Source of the DNA: Miscanthus floridulus | Lineage: Eukaryota; Streptophyta; Magnoliopsida; Poales; Poaceae | Length of the DNA: 64,000 nucleotides | Direction: 5' to 3' | Assembly (NCBI RefSeq): GCF_019320115.1 | Contig: NC_089581.1 | Location: forward strand, 14,437,925-14,501,924 | Shown here: positions 10,175-22,149 of the stretch, piece by piece | How the letters are laid out: every line of letters begins with the position of its first letter | Position numbering within the stretch: the stretch's first letter is position 1 | Made by a program: the position numbers and the translations under genes | The notes under the pieces: model-generated | Databases searched by the model: none | The model's input: only the letters and a program-made list of their open reading frames with translations | What the model was told of the DNA's origin: nothing

Positions 10175-13100
10175 TCATAAGCTTTCCCTTAAACCCATGC
10201 CGGCTACATGTTCTCTAAACACGTTGGGTGGTAAGCCTTTTGTAAGCGGATCCGTGAGCATTTTTTCGGTACTTATATGCTCAAGACTTATCATTTGATC
10301 CTGGACTTTATCCTTCACAACATAATATTTTATGCCAATGTGTTTGGCAGCACCACTTGACCTATTGTTGTAAGCATACGGTACTGCTGGATTATTATCG
10401 CAGTATAACTTCAGTGGTCTATTGATGTCGTCAACCACCTTCAAACCAGGTATGAACTTCTTTAGCCAGTTCACCTGCCCCGTTGCCTCATAACACGCTA
10501 CAAACTCGGCATACATTGTGGACGATGTAGTGATGGTTTGCTTTGAGCTTTTTCATGAAATAGCTCCCCCTGTGAGAGTGAACACATATCCAGACGTGGA
10601 TTTTCTATTATCTCCCGCATAATCAGAATCTGAATATCCCACTATATGGAGTGAATCAGATCTTCTATACGTCATCATGAGGCCTTTCATTCCTTGCAAA
10701 TAACGTAAGACTTTCTTTACCAATTTTCAGTGTTCTATTCCAGGATTGCTCTGGAATCTGCCAAGTAACCCGGTAACAAATGCCAAGTCAGGGCGCGTGC
10801 ATACTTAAGCATATTGTAAGCTTCCGACAGCTGAAGCATATGGAACCACTTTCATTTGATCGATCTCGTATTGGTTCCTGAGGCATTGAAAATCCCCATA
10901 TCTATCGTCCTTGACTATAGGAGCAGGTGAGGGACTATATTTGTGCATACTGAATTTCTTTAAGACTTTTTCTATGTATGCTTTTTGTGACAGTCCTAAT
11001 GCCCCTTTACTTCTATCTCGGTGAATCTCGATCCCTAGAACGAACGAAGCTTCACCAAGATCTTTCATATTAAATTTTGAGGACAAAAACTTCTTTGTCT
11101 CTAGTAGTAGACTGACACCACTACTAGCAAGTAAGATATCATCCACATACAGGACAAGAAAGATATACTTCCCATTCTTAAACTTTGCGTAGACACAATT
11201 GTCTTCAATATTATCTTTAAACCCAAAATTCTTTATTGTCTGATCAAACTTCAAGTAGCACTGTCTTGAAGCTTGTTTTAATCCATAAATGGATTTCTTT
11301 AGGCGGCATCCCAAACGTTCTTTTCCTTCCATGACAAAACCTTTTGGTTGTGCCATATAAACATTTTCCTCTAAGTCTCCGTTGAGAAATGCCGTCTTTA
11401 CATCCATCTTATGTAATTCTAAATCGTAATGTGCCACTAATGCCATTATGATTCTGAAGGAATCCTTACATGAGACTGGAGAAAAGGTCTCATTATAATC
11501 AATCCCTTCTCTTTGTGTAAAGCCTTTTGCCACAAGTCGGGCTTTATATCTCTCTATATTCCTTTGAGAGTCAAGTTTTGTTTTGTAGACCCATTTACAG
11601 CCTACTGTTTTGGCTCCTTTAGGAATTATCTCCAAATCCCAAACTTTATTTGCATTCATTGATTTCATTTCATCTTCCATGGCCTCAAGCCACTTTGATG
11701 AATGATCACTTTTCATGGCTTCTTCAAATGAGGTGGGATCATCCTCTATTTGAAATTCTTCAGTGTTGTACACTTCATAATCAGCAGGAATAACTGATTT
11801 TCTAACTCTTTGAGATCTTCTAGGGGCCTCCTCATTTGGCACATTTTCTGTTTGAGGCTGTTGTTGCTCCCCCTTATATGTGGCAATAGTTTCTATAGGA
11901 TTCTGAGGAACAGGTTACTCATCATCATTCATTGTTGCCACAGGCGGGATAACAACAGGTGCTGGCACCATAGTGTCTTGTACTGTCGGTGCAGCAACAG
12001 CAGGTAGTGAGAAAAATGGCTCATGAATTATCGGAGTGGGTGCATACACCCGCTTCTCTTCAAGGTCAATTTCTCGAGCTACCATGCTCCCCCTCATCAT
12101 TTCATCCTCTAGGAAGACAGCGTGTCTCGTTTCCATAAACTTTGTATGTCTATCTGGACAGTAGAAACAGAAACCTTTTGACTTTTCTGGGTAGCCAATG
12201 AAATGGCAACTCATTGTTTTGGGATCTAGCTTCTCAATGTTTGGGTTAAAAACTTTAGCCTCAGCAGGGCTCCCACACACACGCAAGTGGTTAAGTGAGG
12301 GTACTCTTTCTGTCCACAACTCATACGGTGTTTTGGGCACCGATTTACTTGGTACTCTATTGAGAATATGAATAGCGGTTTTTAACGCCTCCATCCACAG
12401 ACTTATCGGTAAAGTGGAGTAACTTATCATACTGCGCACCATATCCATCAGGGTACGATTGCGCCTTTCAGCTACTCCATTATGCTGAGGTTCGCCCGGT
12501 GTGGAATACTGGGCTACTATGCCATTCTCCTATAAGAACCTTACAAAAGGTCCAGGAACTTGGTCATATGGGGTATGCCGACCGTAGTACTCTCCCCCAT
12601 GGTCAGACCTGACTATCTTAATCTTTAAATCATGCTGATTTTCAACTTCTGCTTTAAATATTTTGAATTTATCCAACGCTTCTGTTCTTTCTTTAATTGG
12701 ATAAATGTAGCCAAAACGAGAGTAATCATCTGTGAATGTTATGAATGATTCATAACCATCCACACTTTTCACAAGAAAAGGACCACATATGTCTGTGTGA
12801 ATAATCTGTAGAATTTCTGCGCTTCGTTTGGCATCTTTCTTAATTTTCTTTACATATATTTCCTTTTATGCAATCTCTACATTGTTCTAAATCTGAGAGC
12901 TCTAATGGAGGAAGAATATCATTCTTAACTAGTCTTTCTATTCTCCCCTTCGAAATATGGCCTAAACGACAGTGCCATAATTTCGACAACGCATCGTGAG
13001 CTCTCTTTCGTTTTCTGTTTGCATTGTTCGATGAGGATACATTCTCATTCACATCGCATACGGAATTCACATTTTCACGAAGTGATAACAAATAAAGCTC

Positions 13101-14360
13101 GTCTTGTCGGAAGGCAAGACCAATACATCTATTATTAAACAATATCTGACATTTGCCATTTTCAAAATGGCAATCATAACCATCATGATCCAACTTTGAT
13201 ACACTAATCAAGTTTCTTTGCAAAGAAGGTACATAAAGAATATCTCTAAGAAAAAGTATGAAGCCATCAGCAAGCTCTAGCGGAAGATCGCCAACGGCCT
13301 CAACATCTGCTTGTACTCCATTTGTGACTTTAATGAAACTTTTGCTTCTTTGCAAAGTTCTCATCGAACGGAATCCCTGTAAAGAATTAGCAACATGAAT
13401 AGTTGCACCTGAATCAATCCACCAAGTAGATTTTGAAAACTTGACATACAAGGATTCATTTACGAACGTAATAATGTTCTCACCTTTATTTTTCATAATC
13501 ATCTTTAAGAAATCGGGACAATTCTTCTTATAATGTCCCGTCTTCTTACAGTAGAGACACTGGTCTTTATCCACTGGGAATTGCTTGTTCTGAGACTGTT
13601 GCATGGGACCCTTTCCAGATGACTTGAAGGAAGAGCTGTTATTATAGTTCTTTTTCTTATCTTTTAGGTAGTTGACAGTACCACCCTGTGAAACTTTTAT
13701 TCTTTCCTCCTCCTGCACACATATGGCTATGAGCTTTTCTAAATCCTATTTTTCAGGTTGTATGTTGTAATTAACAACAAAGGTGTCAAATTCTTTGGGC
13801 AAAGAAGCAAAAATCAAATGAATAAGAAACTCATCCTTGAGTGCCAAATCCATTGGTTTGAGCTTAGATGTCAAATTGCTCATTCTCAGTATGTGCTCTC
13901 TAATGCCACTGCCGACACCAGAGTACCTTTCTATGACCAGCTGCTTGATCAGCTAGGTTGCATATGTCTTTGAAGAGCTAATGAACTAACTCTTTATTCT
14001 TTCTAGGTACTTTATGACTGTGTCACAGTATGGAATTAAGCCCACTATTGCAGGCTCAATTGTATTCTTTATCACAGCCAAACATGTTTTATTGGCTGTG
14101 ACCCACTTTCTATTTTCAAGGTCAAAAGACATCTTTACAGGAGCAAAGTCCCGCTCTCTGTTCTGCCATGCAGCATCAGTCTCATCTGTCTCCCTCACCG
14201 GTGCCACAGGTTCTTTGGAACACGGTGTGGTGACTACCCAGTCCACCTCAGCCAATATAAAGGCCAAGTCTATCTTTTTCTTCCATTCAATGTAGTTATC
14301 CCCTTTTAAAGTGGGGATCTCTTTGATACAACTCATCAAGTTGTATCCTCCTGAAAACAT
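10175..14360 (-). pseudogene. Copia gag-pol polyprotein, disrupted
   Basis: Domains read in order on the minus strand. Gag N-terminus is at 14360-13986 (TLKGDNYIEWKKKI). The CCHC knuckle CLYCKKTGHYKKNC is near 13560 and the protease WWIDSGATIHVA near 13430. The pre-integrase motif LWHCRLGHISKGR is near 12970. The integrase core (TDDYSRFGYIY, then SDHGGEYYG) is at 12772-12530, with its C-terminal part at 12448-11915. Reverse transcriptase with YVDDILLAS (about 11145) is at 11842-10805, and RNase H ends at 10175. Stops or frame changes lie near 13980, 12840, 12529, 11912 and 10800-10520. One intact reading frame is therefore impossible, and the element could move only with proteins supplied in trans. 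Confidence 0.9.
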
Positions 14361-14786
14361 AATTCAAATAGTATGAGAACACAAATAATAACAACAATTG
14401 CATGCCTTAGTTCAACGTTGGTCAAAATTAAAACATACAATTGTTTTATACATTAAATCTACATCACCGTTGGGCAGAAATAGAAATAATGCATAACAAA
14501 AAACCATAATAACATCAACATTATAATATTGCTATTAATCAACATTGGTCAGAATAATAACAACATTATAATAACTGTAAAATTATCTATGTTTCAAAAT
14601 TAAATTCTTCCGTTGGTTCGAATTTAATAATGAAATCAACAATTTTTAAGTATGCAGCGAAAACTTTAATAAATCTTTTAATTTTATTTTCCAGAAACTG
14701 TTACAACACTTTACTATTCTCTGAACAAAATTGACGTTAGATCAAAATTGTACAGATTTCAACATCAAAATTCAATTCGAATTTAT

Positions 14787-15745
14787 CAAATATGAATCAA
14801 ATCAGTTTCTGGAAAAAATAAAATGAATTCAATTTCACTGTGTTCGGCAATTTCGGCCCATAGTAGCGCAACCGGCCCACGGCCCACTCCTTCTCGCGCA
14901 CTCAGGCCGCACCCAGGCCGCAACCTGGGCCTGGGCCGGCAAAGTCCCGCGCGTCCGCACGCCCGCCTGGGCCGCGACACTAGCCCATATGATCGGAGCC
15001 GTCTGTTCAGATCCGATGGCCGAGCGGTGAGTTCGGACGATTAAAACCCGCCGCGGCCGCCCCGATCCGAAACCCTAGTTTCATTCTCATTCGCTCTCTC
15101 TCTCTCTTCGCCTCACAGCTCTCTCTTCTCTCCTCAGTACCGCAGCACCGAGTGACGAGCTTCGACGGCGAGAGCGAGCAGCGAGCCTCGGCGCCGTCGC
15201 CGGCCCCCTCGCCGGCGTGCACGCTCCCCAGCGGGTGAGCGCGCCGTCGTTGAGCGGCCTGGCCATGGCGCCCCTGTGGCCTGTTCCGGCGAGAAGTACC
15301 CCGAGCCGGCCTTTCCCTTCCCCGCGCGCCGGCGTGACTGCAGTTCCGCGCAACGGCGAGGTAGGCCACCCCCTTCCCTTTCTCCCCCTTTCTTTTGATT
15401 CGTTTGTTCGGATTTCATCCGATTTGCCGATTAGGGTTAGGGTTTGGGTTTGGGATGGCCACTGTTGTCTTTTCCCGAATTGATTTCTTGACGGGTTTGA
15501 AGTTCGGTTTTCAGTTGAAACCATGTTATTGTCCCAAAACCCGATCTAGGGTTTGGATGTATCTTTTCTTTTCTTTTCCCGAACCCGGTCTAGAGTTAGG
15601 GTTAGATTTTCTTTCATCCGAACCTTCATCTAACCTTGATCCGAGGTTAGGGTTCAACCGAACCCTTTGTCGGCCGAAGCCCCTTTCTACATTCTAGATC
15701 CGCACTGGATTTCTATTTGTTAAGCCAGATCTATACCTAAACCGT
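14787..15745. other. GC-rich leader of the copia element resembling an antisense plant 5' UTR
   Basis: The segment lies between the primer-binding site and gag. Read on the + strand, opposite to the element, it shows AAACCCTAG (15070-15078), a long CT-rich tract at about 15083-15140 and then GC-rich sequence, which is the usual look of a grass 5' UTR with first exon. No product is recognisable from the open frames here. It may be a captured host fragment or simply the normal leader of this family. Confidence 0.4.
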
Positions 15746-15759
15746 GGCTCTGGTACCAA
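15746..15759 (-). promoter_or_regulatory. Primer-binding site (tRNA-iMet type)
   Basis: On the minus strand the LTR end CA is followed after one base by TGGTACCAGAGCCA. This differs by one base from the TGGTATCAGAGC core used by many plant copia elements to prime reverse transcription from initiator methionine tRNA. Confidence 0.75.
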
Positions 15760-16246
15760 TGTAAATCCATAGAATCGATCTAGAGTAGAACCGAGGGACT
15801 TCTAGGTAACCTGTTAATCTAGATAAGCCCTAGTACATCTAGACCGAGAAATGGAGACAGAGAGATAGGGGTTTGAACCTGAGACCGCAGGGGTGGAAGA
15901 TCCAGTGGGCTCCATCAGGTTCGCTGGTGTAGGCTGCACATGGGCAGCGACGGTCGGGGAAGATGGCGGTGCCGGCGGAGCGGTGGAGTGTAGTGAGGCC
16001 GACGGTGATGACGGTGGCGTCTTCTCGTCGCTGGCTGCGCGCCCTTACTAGATCGGACTTAGGGTTTGTTGGTGGGGGGATTGGCTCACGGTGAACCTCG
16101 TACCTCGAGCCGCCGGCCCCCACCACTTTATATAGCGCAGTGCGACGGGGGCCCACCAACCATGTAGGGTTGGGCGCCCCCGATCAGGCCGCGTGACCAA
16201 GGCCCAATAGACCGTTGAGCTTATTGGCTGAGAGATCAATCTAACA
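15760..16246 (-). repeat. 5' LTR of the copia element with promoter
   Basis: 487 bp. On the minus strand it contains TATATAAAG (16126-16134), a plausible TATA box for the element transcript. It ends next to the primer-binding site at 15746-15759. Confidence 0.9.
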
Positions 16247-16556
16247 ACCTCTCCTCACCAGCCACTTCTGTCGTTCTTATCCATTTATGTTCTGTCCAAT
16301 TCTCCGGTTTTTTTCCCTCATCATCGAGTCTTCTGTGCTGCAAACCCGAAGTTTCACGGTCGACACTGTGTGGCACCGCAGCTTTGCTTGCCGCCGTCGT
16401 GTTCTCGCGTACACTCCAGGAAGAAAGTGAGTGTCAAGCAATGAAGCAAACTATTGCTACTGCTTTACCGGAGAAAACTTATTAGTTATTACACACATTA
16501 TCCCGGTATCAACGATTCCTCGTGGAATCAAGCTTACACTACCATTCACATAAAGC

Positions 16557-18079
16557 TCACAGCCCCTTGAGGACCTCAAGCATAGCATGGCGCGGCTTGC
16601 AGATGGCCTCCAGAGGAACAGCCCTCAGGAGCGTGATTCCGACCCCTTCGGCCATATCGACCTCGGCGGCGCCGACCGTGTCCCAGTCGAAGCACTGGAT
16701 CAACGTTGGACCAGCCCCAGCGTCCGCAGAGCGAGGGCCTCTCCAGGGCGCTTTCGCCTTCCCATCCCGAAGGGCATCATGATCAGCCCTTCAGCACGGC
16801 CGTTCTTGAGCCGCTCCGGCCTGAACGCGGCTGGGTCCGCCCAGGTCGCGGGGTCCCTGGATGGCGTACACGTTGACGAGCAGCATCGTCCGCTCGGCAC
16901 GTGGTGGCCGCCGACCGTGCAGTCCGCGGTGGACTCGTGCTGGACCAGCGTCGGCACGACCGGGTACAGCCGGAGGGTCTCGCTGAGATTATATATGGGC
17001 ATGCAGCCGGTGGCATGACGGTCCACACAAAGCACACGTTTCTGGCCTGGCCCAAGCACGACCAGGCACGCGGGCTGGCACGGCACAACCCGTATTTTAG
17101 TGGCAGGCCTGGTGGCGGCGCGGTGACCATCCTGGCCTCGGCCTGCTAACAGCCCACCAGCCTCCTTTCTGTGCACACTAACCCTACCCCCCTGCCGCCC
17201 CTCCGCGCCGCAATCTCCACTCGCGAAGTCGCGACTCGCGAGCCGCGCGCCCGCAAGGGACATCGACGGCGCTTTCCCTCTCCTCCCGCCCCTCTCTCTC
17301 TCGATTCGCTTCCACGACGCGTCGAGGTCGAACAGAGCGCCGTCGTCTCCCCCATCTCTCTCTAGCTCGATGCCGGCGCGTCCCATCCCTCGAGCGAGCG
17401 GCGAGGCTTCAGCCACTCCTTTGCGGTGTGGAGGCGGGGTCGTGGAAGCGGCGACATGGAGGCGCGGGCTGAAGATCCGGAGCGCCACGGCACCGCCACC
17501 CTAGCCCCGACTCTTGAGCTTCGAGCGTGCCACCCTCCACCAAGCTAAAGGAGAGCCATTGCCCAGTGCATCCTCCACGGATCCGGCTGGACCACGGCGG
17601 AACCACCAGCTACTTCGCGTCCTCCACGGAGCCGGCGCGCCCTCCCCTCCTCCACCAGCTACTTCGCCGCGTCCTCCCGGGGGCGAGCTCACCGGCAGCC
17701 GCCGCCACCTCCAGGCCTCGCCTTCCCCTCCTATCTGTTCTCATTTGGTGAGCCTCAGGCCGGTCCGGCGTGCTAAAAAGGCCGTGTTTTCTAGGCCGGC
17801 CTGGCACGGAAAAGGACCCAACAGGCCGTGCTTGGACCATCGGCCAGACACGAAGCCCAGGGAGGCTCGGCCCGGCCCGTTGCCCATCTATACTGATGAT
17901 GCACTGGAGGTAGGGTAGCTGAGGCGCAGCACGTCGTCGGCGCCGAGCAGGCGGGAGTGCCCCACGGACGCATCAATTTCCGCCTGCGCTTTCTTCAGCA
18001 CATCGGGGTGGCTTAGCAGTGGTGACATCGCCCATTCCGCCATCGTCGCCGTTGTTTCAGAATCCCCAGCGAGCATGCT
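16557..18079 (-). pseudogene. CYP81-like P450 pseudogene, exon 2 only (relic 2)
   Basis: On the minus strand a CAG acceptor near 18080 precedes SMLAGDSETTATMAEWAMS. The match continues through VLKKAQAEIDASVGHSRLL to YLQCII, where a hAT-like element (16990-17892) interrupts. It resumes at LSETLRLYPVVPTL and runs to the end, LEAICKPRHAMLEVLKGL, with stop at 16557. Single-base deletions shift the frame in VPSGTMLLV and again near the HRDP segment. The heme loop reads FGMGRRKRPGE, so the Cys ligand is Arg. A short deletion removes part of LVLGTLIQ. No exon 1 is found upstream. Shared HHVPSG and LRLYP.VPTL text groups it with relic 1. Confidence 0.87.
16990..17892. mobile_element. hAT-like non-autonomous element in P450 relic 2
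   Basis: 903 bp. The ends TATATATGGGCATGCAGCCGG and CGTTGCCCATCTATA are inverted. The flanks CTGAGAT (16983-16989) and CTGATGAT (17893-17900) look like an 8-bp duplication with one base lost. Subterminal GGCCCGGCC and GGCACGGCAC motifs are typical of grass hAT elements. The GC-rich interior (17150-17760) has two near-repeats of CCACCAGCTACTTCGC. Proline-rich frames there have no recognisable domain. Confidence 0.65.
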
Positions 18080-18936
18080 CTGCGAATTAGTAGACGGACA
18101 TGACAAAACTCAAAACGGCGTAAAGCCGTGAGCGTAGTTGTTGCTGTTACATTTCTTTCTGCTACTAGGAGCGTTGCTGTCAATTGTTATCTACTACAGC
18201 ACCTTCGTATGAATGATATAAATCTAACGCAGTATTTAGTTAACAAATTTTAAATTTAATCAAATTTCTATAAGACAATACTACTAATTATATCATGTAA
18301 TAAATATATGTATCAATAGACTCGCCGTTAATACATTTTCACTTCTCCTATACGTCAAATGCTTGATTGTTTTGTTGTTGTTCAACAAATAATATTGTCA
18401 TTGTTTTAATACCAAAAAATATGAATTGCCTCTTGTTAGTTGTTATTTTAATTATACTATTAATTTTCTAATATTGTTACTTGAAAATTCAGGTCTGGTC
18501 AGTTGCTTGTATTAGTCTTAGTCGATATTAAGCCTTTCGCAGCATAACCTAAGCCAGAGTAGACGTATGCATTTTCTTGGTATTTGGTGGTTTTCACAAA
18601 CAGGCCACATTTGATAAAATTGTGTTTGATTGTTTACTTTTAGTTGTGTAGTCACCTCCATATTTTAGTTGAGGTTTCGTATTTCTATTAGAAGTATGGG
18701 GGTGAGAATATTTTATTTTGTATGCATATCGGTTTGTGCACACTTGCTTTATCTAATACAGCCAAATCTAGCGTATTAGCTAATACAGTATTGGGTATGC
18801 TTTGGCACTGTGCAAGCCTGTATAAGAGTCTATGCAAAGAAACCAAACATGGACAAACTGCACTGTGTAATCCTAGATACAGCCTAATGCAAATAATTAA
18901 TCAGAGTCACAGTAACTCATATATATATTTTAAGCG
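18080..18936. other. AT-rich intergenic DNA
   Basis: It lies just upstream (5' side) of relic 2, where exon 1 would be expected. I see no P450 coding remnant. The 83-codon frame at 18722 has no motif. Confidence 0.45.
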
Positions 18937-20985
18937 AAATGGTGATTTTACTCTTATTTTTTTAACTTTGTGATTTTACTCCTGCTTTTTCAAAACGAAG
19001 GGAGACTCTACCCCTGGTCTGTTAAGCCCCTATAACGGTGTTAACTTTTGGACAAAAGGACAACTTTGCCCATGCATTTTTATCCCTGCTTTATTATGCT
19101 ATTTGTGTTTTTACCCTTGTTTTAGATCATCAAGTCGATATTTTGTATACATATTTTTTAGAAAAATTCGACAGCATTTCTGCCGATAATCCATATAAAC
19201 AGAATTTAATATCACACAACAAATTAATTTCACACATTGCATTAACGGTAATAAACTAGATTCATATAACATGCCATCACAGTACCATATTAGATGTCAA
19301 CATAGAGGTCCAAATAACATATCAAACACCAATATAGAGGTCCAAATAATATGTGAAACACCAAATAACATGTGAAACAAAAGTAGGAACTACTAGTGAG
19401 TTTCCTAGGCAACTAGCAGTGAGCTACATATTAAGCATTGAAATCCAATAAAGTAGCAAGCCTCCCAGAAGTTGCTCCTGTCCTGCTTCTTTCTGTTTGC
19501 CTTCCTGAAGCACTTGCACTTTTTATGAAAAAAAAGCATAATTATGTTAGTAAAGTTACTAAAATATGTAGTAAAGAGAAGCAAAGGTGCCATGTCTTAC
19601 TTTGTCTCATTGTTGGCCTCTCCTGACTCTCTTCCCCTTCCTCTTCCTCTTTCGCTTCCTGTACCACTTGCACTTAACAAGAATAGAGTAAAAGCAAGTT
19701 AATATAGGTGGCAATGCTGAAATTTGCTAGAAAAATAGTAACGAACAACAGCCATAAATCACATACATTGTCTCATTGTTGTCCTCTGCTGAACCCCTTT
19801 CTCTTCTCCTTCCCCTTCCAGTTACAGTACCACTTGCACTAGCACTTGTACTTGCACTAAATGTTTATTCGAAGAATTGTTAGTACAAGTAAATATGAAT
19901 AATTGGATTAAATAAATAAAATTGGACATCAATGCAATTAGGAGCACACTAGCCCTCACAGTAGGGTGAAACCTTCTCTTTGTTGGAGAAAATTGCAGTG
20001 GCCCCTCAAAATCATTTATCTGAACATTGATACATACTAATCCGTCCTCTACATTGATTAGAAACCACTCTAACAAATTTTCATTAGATTTAATTTTCAT
20101 AGAATCATTCTCCAAATCACGCCACAAGGTAATGTATTGTTTAAAACCCCACAAGCAATGCTCAGCAATGAAATCAACTAGCTGCAGCAACCCAAAGCTA
20201 TTTGTGTCAATAACTTTGGTTGGCAAAGTTCTACCTTGCCACCATGTTTTTGGACCACTGTCTGGGAACCAGAAAAACGAGCGCACTCTAACAACAAGTT
20301 CCAATTTACTATGATTTAGCCTATAAATCACAGCAGGGAAGAAACGAGTTAACACATCTACTAATCGTGGCTATTTTTTTACTGCATTGAAGCACACATC
20401 TTAGAAATTGCTGAATATACCTAGGCTCTTCCATGGTGGCCGGCTCTTCCATGGTGCCTGACTGGAGATGTCGATCAAGATGCTGCTGTTGCGGGCTCTA
20501 GCCTACGGGGCGGGGCTGAGCGAGACCCCCAGCCGCACCACCGAGGGCGCGAGCCGGGGGTAGTGGGCTGGGCGGAGCCCACGTGGCGCTCCTAGCCAGT
20601 GGCCGCGCCGCCGGGAGAGGACGAGACGAGCCAGGGGAAGCGGGCCGGAGGGAGGAGCTGAGCCGAGGGGGAAGCGTGCCGGAGGGAGGAGGAGCGGCTC
20701 CGCCGCTTGCCGCTCCACCGGGTAGCGAAACCCTAGCACGAGTCCGGGCGTCGAGCCGCGAGTCGCGACTCCCTTCGGGGACGATTCGAGAGACCGTGAC
20801 AAAGGAGACAGGGAGTGAGGGATACCATGGTCTTTTTGTGTAGGTACCTTTTTTTTAACCAGTTAATCCAACAATTTTAGACGGTGTTACAAAGGAGGGG
20901 TAGACGGGAGCTTCGTTTGAATATAAGGAGGGTAAAATCACAAAGTTAAAAATGTGGGGTAAAATCACCATTGCACTATGGAATA
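18937..20985. mobile_element. Mutator-like element with long terminal inverted repeats (tentative)
   Basis: About 110 bp at 18937-19045 match the reverse complement of 20850-20985: AATGGTGATTTTAC, AACTTTGTGATTTTAC, AAACGAAG and TCTACCCC appear in the same order on both sides. Long TIRs around unrelated internal sequence are the hallmark of Mutator-like elements. The outermost bases are not certain and I could not find a 9-bp duplication. The interior holds a coding fragment (19822-20355) and a GC-rich block (20480-20800). Confidence 0.6.
19822..20355 (-). CDS. Unrecognised protein fragment inside the long-TIR element
   Basis: A 177-codon open frame on the minus strand. It includes FFWFPDSGPKTWWQGRTL, LWGFKQYITLWRDL and FEGPLQFSPTKRRFHPTVR. 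The C-terminal 40 residues, rich in hydrophobic amino acids then ending in repeats of V, Q and L, look like read-through into non-coding DNA. Two contrary readings are open: part of a transposon-encoded N-terminal domain, or a captured host exon. I cannot assign a family. An upstream exon, if any, would be towards 20400. Confidence 0.4.
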   Translation of the reverse strand: MLTRFFPAVIYRLNHSKLELVVRVRSFFWFPDSGPKTWWQGRTLPTKVIDTNSFGLLQLVDFIAEHCLWGFKQYITLWRDLENDSMKIKSNENLLEWFLINVEDGLVCINVQINDFEGPLQFSPTKRRFHPTVRASVLLIALMSNFIYLIQLFIFTCTNNSSNKHLVQVQVLVQVVL

Positions 20986-21365
20986 AGGGTAGAAACACCA
21001 AATTCCCTATATTTTATTATGTATATTTATTTGTGATCATAAATATTTTATATTAACTTGTATAAATTTAGTTAAAATTTAAATTATTTGACTACTAAAC
21101 CTATAATTGTATTTTTTTTACGGAAGTAGCGAGATGATAACGACAAGTAGCAAAATGATAACGACAGACACGTTAACTTTAGTGAGATATGACATGCTAA
21201 CGTACAGTAGCTTTTGTTGCACGGTACTAGCACCATGGCGCCACACACTACGCACAACATGCTCCCACAGATATGCCATGCTGGGCTGTCCCAAGTGAGA
21301 AACATCAACATCAGCTTTACTGGTGGCTGCCGATTTTTGGTTAAACGTTCCTACAAAAGGTAGTG
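20986..21365. other. AT-rich spacer
   Basis: Between the long-TIR element and the LINE poly-T end. I see nothing coding here. Confidence 0.5.
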
Positions 21366-21465
21366 GATTTTTTTTCGAAAAGGGAAGCTTTATTAATTTT
21401 AAGAATATTACATCAAGGTGATAGCATCTTGAAATCCTTCCTTCCTCTACCTTAAAGGCACACAG
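21366..21465 (-). mobile_element. LINE 3' end, left of the CACTA insertion
   Basis: Read on the minus strand, this stretch continues the LINE interrupted at 35832 and ends in a short poly-A (T run at 21368-21375). The CACTA target duplication CAG marks the join at 21463-21465 and 35832-35834. Confidence 0.6.
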
Positions 21466-21529
21466 CACTACTAGAGAACAGACTTTAGAACGATATTTCA
21501 AATTAGCATTAGCCTCGGCATTTTTTTGT

Positions 21530-21775
21530 CCCCGGGACTAAAGGACCCTTTAGTCCCGGTTGGTAATACCAACCGGGACTAAAGGTCTCTGCCCAACGAT
21601 CGTCCGCGGGGCAGGGATCTTTAGTCCCGGCTGGTATTACTAACCAGGACTAAAGGTTTACCTTTAGTCCCGGTTGGTATTACCAACCGGAACTAAAGCT
21701 TTTAGTCCCGGTTTGGGTGATGCCCCGGGAATAAAGATTAATCTTTAGTCCCGGTTTGGACCCCTAACCGGGACT
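21530..21775. repeat. Left subterminal repeats of the CACTA element
   Basis: Repeated fold-back units of the form CTTTAGTCCCGGTTGGTA paired with its complement, for example 21548-21586 and 21661-21700. In En/Spm elements such motifs bind the TNPA protein; here the motif differs from the maize one, and binding is inferred from position only. Confidence 0.85.
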
Positions 21776-22149
21776 AATTATCCTGACCTATAATCCAGTT
21801 CATTTCTTCCTCCCCGAGCCCGAGCCATTCCATTCAAAGTCACTACCTCTGTTCTTCAGCTTGCTGTTGTTCTTGCTCTCTCCCCCTCCATTGGTGTTGC
21901 TCTTCGATTTTGGAGGTAACAAACTTAATCCTCTTATGTTTTATCAGTAGCTTATCTCATTTTGCGATATAGATGCATGTGTAACTTTATATGTTGGACT
22001 TTATTATGATTTTATATGTCATTTTTAGCTCAAAATCACATGATGATTTGCATATATGTTTGGATAAACAAAAGTTAAATTAGTTCATCAAAATCACGCC
22101 TCGCTCGTCCTCGCTGGAGCACGCGCCATCCTCGTCGGTGGCTTACGCG

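Larger units (their letters stand above)
9479..16246 (-). mobile_element. Ty1/copia LTR retrotransposon, both LTRs present, coding region degenerate
   Basis: Total 6768 bp, read on the minus strand. The two LTRs are nearly identical apart from an 8-bp indel and scattered substitutions. The flanks ACATC (9474-9478) and ACCTC (16247-16251) look like a 5-bp duplication with one change. A primer-binding site next to the right LTR matches the initiator-Met tRNA type. A purine run (AAGGGAAAGAA on the minus strand) lies just inside the left LTR. Gag, protease, integrase, RT and RNase H are all recognisable in that order, which is the copia order. Confidence 0.92.

Noticed and set aside
16700..17488. 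262-codon minus-strand frame
   Set aside because: Its N-terminal two-thirds is the inside of a hAT-like element read by chance into P450 exon 2. Only the C-terminal part is P450, and it is annotated as relic 2.
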